DNA of 18,932 nt from an uncultured Chlorobiota bacterium (lineage in GTDB: Bacteria > Bacteroidota > Bacteroidia > Bacteroidales > JAADGE01): the NCBI GenBank assembly GCA_947311125.1, contig CAMZKI010000284.1, positions 1 to 18,932 on the forward strand. The letters run 5' to 3'. The first letter of the stretch is position 1, and each line of letters opens with the position of its first letter. Shown here one piece after another: positions 14,067 to 18,932 of this stretch. The notes beneath the pieces are model-generated. The model searched no databases and was not told the DNA's origin. It saw nothing but the letters and a program-made list of their open reading frames with translations. A program made the translations under genes and the position numbers.

Positions 14067-17000
14067 ATGAAAAAAACATCTTATTTATTATTTTTTGTGT
14101 TGCTATTGACAAGTTATCATGCACAAGCACAAGTAGGCATCAACACCGACGGAAGTCAACCCGATGCTTCGGCTATGTTGGATATAAAAAGTACCGATAA
14201 AGGAATTTTGATTCCGCGTATGACCCAACTGGAACGCATGCAAATATCAAATCCTGCCGAAGGATTGATGGTGTATCAAACGGACGGAATAAAGGGATTT
14301 TATTATTATGACGGAACCCTTTGGACACCGGTCGGCGAACAGGATAACGATTGGATAAAACACCCCTTAAAAGACTATGTTTACAATATTACCGATTCAA
14401 TCGGAATCGGCACGTCAAGTCCCGGAGCGGAATTTGACGTTCAAGGCCATATTTGGCAAACCGGAACCGGACAATCTGTTTTTCTTGGTGAAGGAGCCGG
14501 TAAAAATGATGATCTTTCAAATAATGCGAATGTGTTTTTAGGTTATAAGTCGGGGTATTTTAATACCTCGGGAAGTCAAAAAATTGCAATAGGAAGCTTT
14601 GCCTTGTATGAAGATACTATAAATACCAATCTTATTGCAATTGGAGATTCTGCTTTATATAATAACAATATTTATCAGTTTTCTAATCAAAATTATTACA
14701 ATGGCGAAAGTAATATTGCTATTGGTACTGCAAGCTTATTTAAGCATAAAACCGGAAGTCATAATATCTCTATCGGAAATAAGTCCTCATATTTAGGAGA
14801 GCACGGAGATAATAATATAGCAATCGGAGATTCTGCAAGATATAACGGACTATATCTACAAGCCCCGGAATCTTTATCCGGTCATAATAATATTGCCATT
14901 GGCTATAAAGCACAAAAAAATAAAGCTTATTACGATGACGGTATAGCCATTGGGTCTGAATCAATGGAGATTAAAGGTTATCACCGTACTGTTGCAATCG
15001 GTACTCGAACTATGAGATATCCTGTTGACGGCAATTATTCGGTAGCTGTCGGTTATGAAGCACTTATGGGAACAAAGGATTCTGTTCCCGATATTTATGT
15101 TGAAGAATACAATACAGCTGTGGGTTATTTCAGCTTGCATTCTCATTATGAAAACGGTGATAATACAGCCATAGGTGCATTTTCGCAAGCATTTAATCAA
15201 ATAAGCAGAAGAAATACCTCCGCAGGTAAAGGGGCTTTAGGATCAAGCAATTATTATAATTTACAAGGAGATATAGGAGATTATAATACTGCAATGGGGT
15301 ATGAATCATTAAGCTCTAACGGAGCAGATAATAATGTTGCTTACGGTGCCTTTACGCTAACAATAAATCATACAGGAACCGAAAATGTTGCAATCGGAAC
15401 AGATGCCTTGCGTGAAAATATTAATTTTTCCGGATCTACGGCAATAGGTTATCGGACATTATACAGATATGACGAAAACATTTCTCCTCCTTTTTATTCA
15501 GGTAATACAGCCGTAGGATATAAAGCTCTGCAAGGTAATCTAAATGGAATAAAAAGTCATTATGCAAATACGGCTGTCGGCTCTCTTGCTATGGAAAATA
15601 TTACCGAAGGAATTGCAAACACGGCAGTAGGTCAATCTGCTTTAAATAACAATACTGTCGGAAAACAAAATGTTGTTATGGGGAATATGGCATTATATAG
15701 TAATTCTGCCGGAAATTATAATATTTCAATAGGTGATCATTCCGGATATAGTTCAACAGGAAGCGGAAATATCTTTATAGGTTATCTAGCCGGTTACTAC
15801 GAAACCGGCAGTAACAAACTCTACATTGCCAATTCAAGTACGAATACACCGCTTATAGGCGGAGACTTTTCCGCGGCACAAGTGGATATTAACGGTACTA
15901 TTAAAATAACCGGTGGAAATCCCGGAACCGGAAAAATCCTGACTTCCGATGTCAACGGATTGGCTTCTTGGCAGAATGCTCCCATTAGTGCAGACAGCTC
16001 AATCGACACCCATTCCGATGTGGATGTTTCAACTAATGCTCCTATAAATGGACAAGTCTTATCTTGGGACGGAACCAATTGGGTGCCGGCGGATGTAACC
16101 GTTACTTCTTTGGGTTCAATTGATGCTCATACCGACGTGGACGTAACAACAAATGCTCCCACAAACGGACAAGTCTTGTCTTGGAATGGAACCAACTGGG
16201 TGCCGGCAAATGATCAAAATACAACCTATACAGCCGGAACGGGATTGGATTTAACAGGAACGGTTTTTTCACTCAATAGCAGTATCGATAACTTGACCGA
16301 TGTGGATGTATCAACTAACGCCCCGACAAACGGACAAATTTTGTCTTGGAACGGCACAAATTGGATACCTGCCGATGACCAAAATACAACCTATACGGCC
16401 GGAATGGGATTGGCTTTAACAGGAAATGTTTTTTCACTCAACAGCGATATAGATAAACTTACGGATGTGGACGTCTCAACCAACGCTCCCGCAAACGGAC
16501 AAGTCTTGTCTTGGAACGGTACCAATTGGGTTCCGGCAAATGCTTCGGGCGGGGCACAAGCCATCAATGATTTGTCGGACGGTATCAACGATAATTCATC
16601 GATATTTCTCGGAATCAATGCCGGAGTTTCCGATGACGGAACGGCAAACAGAAATGCGGGTTTCGGTAACGGAAGTTTGTCGTTAAATACATCGGGAAGT
16701 GATAATACTGCTTTAGGTACTTATGCTATGAATGCAAATACAACAGGAAATAGTAATGTTGCAGTAGGAACAAGAGCCTCATATAATAGTGTATCGGGAA
16801 ATAACAACACTATTATCGGAACAGATGCAGGTTTCACTAACTTAAACGGGTCGGGTAATGTATTTATCGGCTATCAAGCCGGTTATAACGAAACCGGCAG
16901 CGGGAAACTGTATATAGCCAATTCCTCGACTTCAACTCCGCTAATAGGAGGAGATTTTATCGCTCAGCGTGTAGATATTAACGGAACCATTAAAATCACG

Positions 17001-17696
17001 GGTGGCAGTCCCGGAGCAGGAAAAGTTTTGACTTCTGATGCAATCGGAAACGCTTTTTGGCAAACACCGACATCTTCGGGAGCACAAGAAATAAATGATT
17101 TAAGTGATGGGTTGACAAGCGGTAATTCTGTTTTCTTAGGAGGTGGTTCCGGAATAAATAACGGCACATTAACGGGAAATACCGGAACCGGAAATTCTGC
17201 ACTTGCAACAAATAGCTCCGGAACCAATAATTCCGCCTTCGGGGCAGGGGCTCTCGCAGGCATTTCTTCAGGTAATGATAATACGGCAATTGGTTATCTG
17301 TCAGGAGTTTATGATGCGACGGGTGCTCCCTTGAGTAATTTAACTTCGGGAATATTTATCGGCTCAAATACAAAAGCCGCTGCGAATGGTGATACGAACG
17401 AAATTGTTATAGGAGTCAATGTAACGGGATTGGGTAGTAATACGGTTCTTATCGGAAATACATCCGTTACCAAAACCGCACTAAACGGAAAAGTAGGAAT
17501 AGGTACAACCGACCCCAAATCCGCATTGCAAGTAAACGGCGGTGTGCAAGTAGCCGATGATACCGATGCGGCAACCGCTGATAAAGCAGGTACTTTACGT
17601 TACCGTGCCGACAGTAATAATTCGTACGTTGAAATGTGTGTGCAAACCGGAGCATCAACTTATGCTTGGGTTGTGATACATCAGGAAACTTGGTAA
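14067..17696 (+). CDS. Large secreted repeat protein with tail-fibre/YadA-head-like AIG repeats
   Basis: The 1209-residue protein starts with a signal peptide (1-21, ending HAQAQ) and VGINTDGSQPDASAMLDIKSTDKG, the standard opening of Bacteroidota tail-fibre-domain-like surface proteins. A long central array (about 130-620 and 835-1110) repeats N-[TV]-AIG-x-x-A, about every 15-25 residues, as in YadA-type adhesin heads and trimeric beta-rolls. Between the arrays lie four copies of a 26-residue unit ending SWNGTNWVPA. A 71-residue block (IGYxAGY-ETGS-KLYIANSST...) occurs twice (about 568-638 and 930-1000). The end (AGTLRYR...SYVEMCVQTGASTYAWVVI) is the usual terminal cap. No peptidase S74 domain or type IX sorting tail is seen. 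It is probably a secreted or surface fibre; the ligand is unknown. The neighbouring Trp-rich gene is 60 nt downstream. Confidence 0.85.
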   Translation: MKKTSYLLFFVLLLTSYHAQAQVGINTDGSQPDASAMLDIKSTDKGILIPRMTQLERMQISNPAEGLMVYQTDGIKGFYYYDGTLWTPVGEQDNDWIKHPLKDYVYNITDSIGIGTSSPGAEFDVQGHIWQTGTGQSVFLGEGAGKNDDLSNNANVFLGYKSGYFNTSGSQKIAIGSFALYEDTINTNLIAIGDSALYNNNIYQFSNQNYYNGESNIAIGTASLFKHKTGSHNISIGNKSSYLGEHGDNNIAIGDSARYNGLYLQAPESLSGHNNIAIGYKAQKNKAYYDDGIAIGSESMEIKGYHRTVAIGTRTMRYPVDGNYSVAVGYEALMGTKDSVPDIYVEEYNTAVGYFSLHSHYENGDNTAIGAFSQAFNQISRRNTSAGKGALGSSNYYNLQGDIGDYNTAMGYESLSSNGADNNVAYGAFTLTINHTGTENVAIGTDALRENINFSGSTAIGYRTLYRYDENISPPFYSGNTAVGYKALQGNLNGIKSHYANTAVGSLAMENITEGIANTAVGQSALNNNTVGKQNVVMGNMALYSNSAGNYNISIGDHSGYSSTGSGNIFIGYLAGYYETGSNKLYIANSSTNTPLIGGDFSAAQVDINGTIKITGGNPGTGKILTSDVNGLASWQNAPISADSSIDTHSDVDVSTNAPINGQVLSWDGTNWVPADVTVTSLGSIDAHTDVDVTTNAPTNGQVLSWNGTNWVPANDQNTTYTAGTGLDLTGTVFSLNSSIDNLTDVDVSTNAPTNGQILSWNGTNWIPADDQNTTYTAGMGLALTGNVFSLNSDIDKLTDVDVSTNAPANGQVLSWNGTNWVPANASGGAQAINDLSDGINDNSSIFLGINAGVSDDGTANRNAGFGNGSLSLNTSGSDNTALGTYAMNANTTGNSNVAVGTRASYNSVSGNNNTIIGTDAGFTNLNGSGNVFIGYQAGYNETGSGKLYIANSSTSTPLIGGDFIAQRVDINGTIKITGGSPGAGKVLTSDAIGNAFWQTPTSSGAQEINDLSDGLTSGNSVFLGGGSGINNGTLTGNTGTGNSALATNSSGTNNSAFGAGALAGISSGNDNTAIGYLSGVYDATGAPLSNLTSGIFIGSNTKAAANGDTNEIVIGVNVTGLGSNTVLIGNTSVTKTALNGKVGIGTTDPKSALQVNGGVQVADDTDAATADKAGTLRYRADSNNSYVEMCVQTGASTYAWVVIHQETW
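15769..15980 (+). repeat. Duplicated 71-codon module, copy 1
   Basis: This encodes NIFIGYLAGYYETGS...KLYIANSST...TPLIGGDF...VDINGTIKITGG...GKILTSD. It recurs with close similarity at 16855-17068. Each copy is followed by a linker into another section of the protein, so a long segment was duplicated as a unit. Confidence 0.8.
16017..16541 (+). repeat. Four copies of a 78-bp unit inside the repeat-protein gene
   Basis: Copies at 16017-16094, 16134-16211, 16299-16376 and 16464-16541 are each exactly 26 codons (DVDVSTNAPxNGQVLSWNGT NWVPA/D type). The last three start exactly 165 bp apart, because a second unit (DQNTTYTAGxGLxLTGxVFSLNS) is repeated with them. The spacing and DNA similarity would allow copy-number change by recombination or slippage. 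Confidence 0.85.
16855..17068 (+). repeat. Duplicated 71-codon module, copy 2
   Basis: This encodes NVFIGYQAGYNETGS...KLYIANSST...TPLIGGDF...VDINGTIKITGG...GKVLTSD and is the second copy of the block at 15769-15980. It leads into EINDLSDG, which also has an earlier counterpart (AINDLSDG, about 16560). Confidence 0.8.
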
Positions 17697-17756
17697 AAAA
17701 TAAATTAAACAGTTAAACAAAAAAAATTATGAATCTGCATTAATACGATAATCATT

Positions 17757-18782
17757 ATGAAAACAAAAATTTTATTTCTAACCTTAATCCTGACAACCGG
17801 TATTATGGCACAAAACAAATTACCCGACAACGGAATTTCAGGTGAAGTTCATCGCAAATTTTTGGGAAGCGGATTTTTTTCCAACGAAGAAGTTTTATTT
17901 CAAAAAGAAAATTTATCTACACAAAAAACAGTTTTTAATTGGGGAGAACCTATTTACGGACGGTTTTATTGGGCGGAAGGTATCAATAATCATTATGTTA
18001 AAAACGGGTGGAAAAAACCCTATGATACCTATCGTTATGTGATACGCTATTATGCAAACGGCAAATTGTTTAAAGAACATATCAGTCAAACCAACGGCAA
18101 AAGAACATCACTTCCCGTTTGTTTATACAGAGCGAATTATGATACTTACGATTGGAACGAAATGCGGATTCTTTCGCAAAATACGGGAGCTTTTAAACCC
18201 GGAAAAAATACGATAAAAATAGAAGTATGTCCCTATGAAAGAGCATCAAACAGACGCTCCGAGCCGGTGGCAATTGCAAGTTTTACGCTTAATATGCCGG
18301 CATCTGCCGTTAAAAATACGGTTACTTTCAAAAAAATAGAAACCGCTTGGAAAAAATGGGACGAATGGAAAATTAACGGCAGCAGAAATTTCGGTTATAT
18401 TCAGAGTGCTTGGGGCAAAAAAGACGAGTGGAACTTTGAAATTAACGGAGTTAAAGGAAAAATTGAAATCTCTCCCGTGGTAAAAAACCGTTGGTTAGTT
18501 AAGGTTGGAAACAAAACCATAAAAATGGAACAGGTATATGGATACCCGAAAGAATGGAATATTATTGACGGTTCGCATACTTATGTTTTAAAACCCGTTT
18601 GGCCGCATAATAAAGATTTTTGGAAAGATTGGGAATTTAATACCAAAAACGGCAGTTTAAAAATAGTATCCGCTTGGAATAAAACAGACGAATGGGATAT
18701 TACGGATAAAATGCCTAATGAAAAACTCGAAGTAAAATTAGCAGCAATCTATATGGTTATTTATCTTACTAATATTAAATAG
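17757..18782 (+). CDS. Secreted protein with Trp-rich C-terminal repeats
   Basis: I do not recognise the family of this 341-residue protein. A signal peptide (1-19, ending GIMAQ) is followed by a beta-rich domain (about 25-180; FNWGEPIYGRFYWAEGI, YRYVIRYYANGKLFKEHI, GKNTIKIEVCPY). The C-terminal part (about 195-341) repeats a short motif of one or two Trp, an acidic residue and EW plus a beta strand: WKKWDEWKING, WGKKDEWNFEING, YPKEWNIIDG, FWKDWEFNTKNG and WNKTDEWDIT. Each unit is about 20-40 residues, suggesting stacked beta hairpins or a small propeller. It lies 60 nt after the large repeat protein with no terminator seen between them, so the two are probably co-expressed and may interact. 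The last 37 codons fall in the left arm of the right-end palindrome; the TAG stop (18780-18782) lies before its centre, so the gene is probably complete. Confidence 0.8.
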   Translation: MKTKILFLTLILTTGIMAQNKLPDNGISGEVHRKFLGSGFFSNEEVLFQKENLSTQKTVFNWGEPIYGRFYWAEGINNHYVKNGWKKPYDTYRYVIRYYANGKLFKEHISQTNGKRTSLPVCLYRANYDTYDWNEMRILSQNTGAFKPGKNTIKIEVCPYERASNRRSEPVAIASFTLNMPASAVKNTVTFKKIETAWKKWDEWKINGSRNFGYIQSAWGKKDEWNFEINGVKGKIEISPVVKNRWLVKVGNKTIKMEQVYGYPKEWNIIDGSHTYVLKPVWPHNKDFWKDWEFNTKNGSLKIVSAWNKTDEWDITDKMPNEKLEVKLAAIYMVIYLTNIK

Positions 18783-18932
18783 GTAAAATGTGTCGGAAGT
18801 GAAATTAGTCAATTTTACCTATTTAATATTAGTAAGATAAATAACCATATAGATTGCTGCTAATTTTACTTCGAGTTTTTCATTAGGCATTTTATCCGTA
18901 ATATCCCATTCGTCTGTTTTATTCCAAGCGGA
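18669..18932. repeat. Perfect terminal inverted repeat, right end
   Basis: Bases 18669-18789 are the exact reverse complement of 18812-18932 (121 bp), with a 22-nt spacer (18790-18811). It reaches the last base of the window. The left arm holds the real 3' end of the Trp-rich gene; the right arm is a backward copy of it. Like the left end, it looks like a fold-back chimera at a contig edge. Confidence 0.97.

Noticed and set aside
16017..16541. CRISPR-like array
   Set aside because: The repeats are 78 bp, in frame and translated into a protein repeat; spacers are also conserved and no cas gene is present.
14067..17696. Prophage tail-fibre gene
   Set aside because: Although the AIG repeats resemble phage fibres, there is a signal peptide and no neighbouring phage structural, lysis or integrase gene.
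1..18932. A linear plasmid with hairpin telomeres
   Set aside because: Both ends are palindromic, but the left one interrupts a coding sequence and the gene content (nadB, rmlB, groES) is chromosomal; no telomere resolvase or replication gene is present.

Overview
The window looks like one short, AT-rich contig from a member of the Bacteroidota. The evidence is a TonB-dependent receptor with an N-terminal carboxypeptidase-regulatory-like domain next to a lipoprotein gene, a TPR/LuxR-type membrane regulator, promoter elements matching the Bacteroidota -7 consensus TAnnTTTG, mostly absent Shine-Dalgarno sequences, and a very repetitive secreted 'AIG-repeat' protein typical of that phylum. No RNA gene, transposase, CRISPR array or phage replication module was found.

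Layout. Both ends are perfect inverted repeats: 1-214, which cuts a Na+/Ca2+ exchanger gene in half, and 18669-18932, just after the last gene. They look like fold-back artefacts of amplification or assembly. Positions 828-4691 (minus) hold an apparent two-gene outer-membrane uptake unit, a TonB receptor followed by a lipoprotein of unrecognised family. Positions 4975-5914 (plus) hold a thioredoxin-like/glutaredoxin fusion and a solo groES whose 27th codon, expected to be a conserved mobile-loop glycine, reads TGA. A divergent pair follows: nadB (minus, NAD biosynthesis) and rmlB (plus, dTDP-sugar synthesis for surface polysaccharide). Next are a Spy/CpxP-like periplasmic protein (plus) and a DUF2797-like Zn-cluster protein (minus).

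Positions 10238-11774 hold a compact cassette: two paralogous PspC-domain membrane proteins flanking a PadR repressor, probably an envelope-stress module. Positions 11801-18782 hold a TPR/LuxR regulator (minus) divergent from a small protein, a 1209-residue repeat-rich secreted protein and a Trp-rich secreted protein (plus). The intergenic region between them carries a 9-bp direct repeat with an 11-bp pitch, which could be the operator linking the regulator to the surface-protein genes.

The most notable points are the groES nonsense codon at a conserved glycine, the double palindromic ends, the PspC-PadR-PspC paralogue sandwich, the regulator/repeat-protein locus with its candidate operator, and alternative hairpins that would bury the start codon of the Spy-like gene. 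Most functional assignments come from motif recognition by eye; no database search was run.
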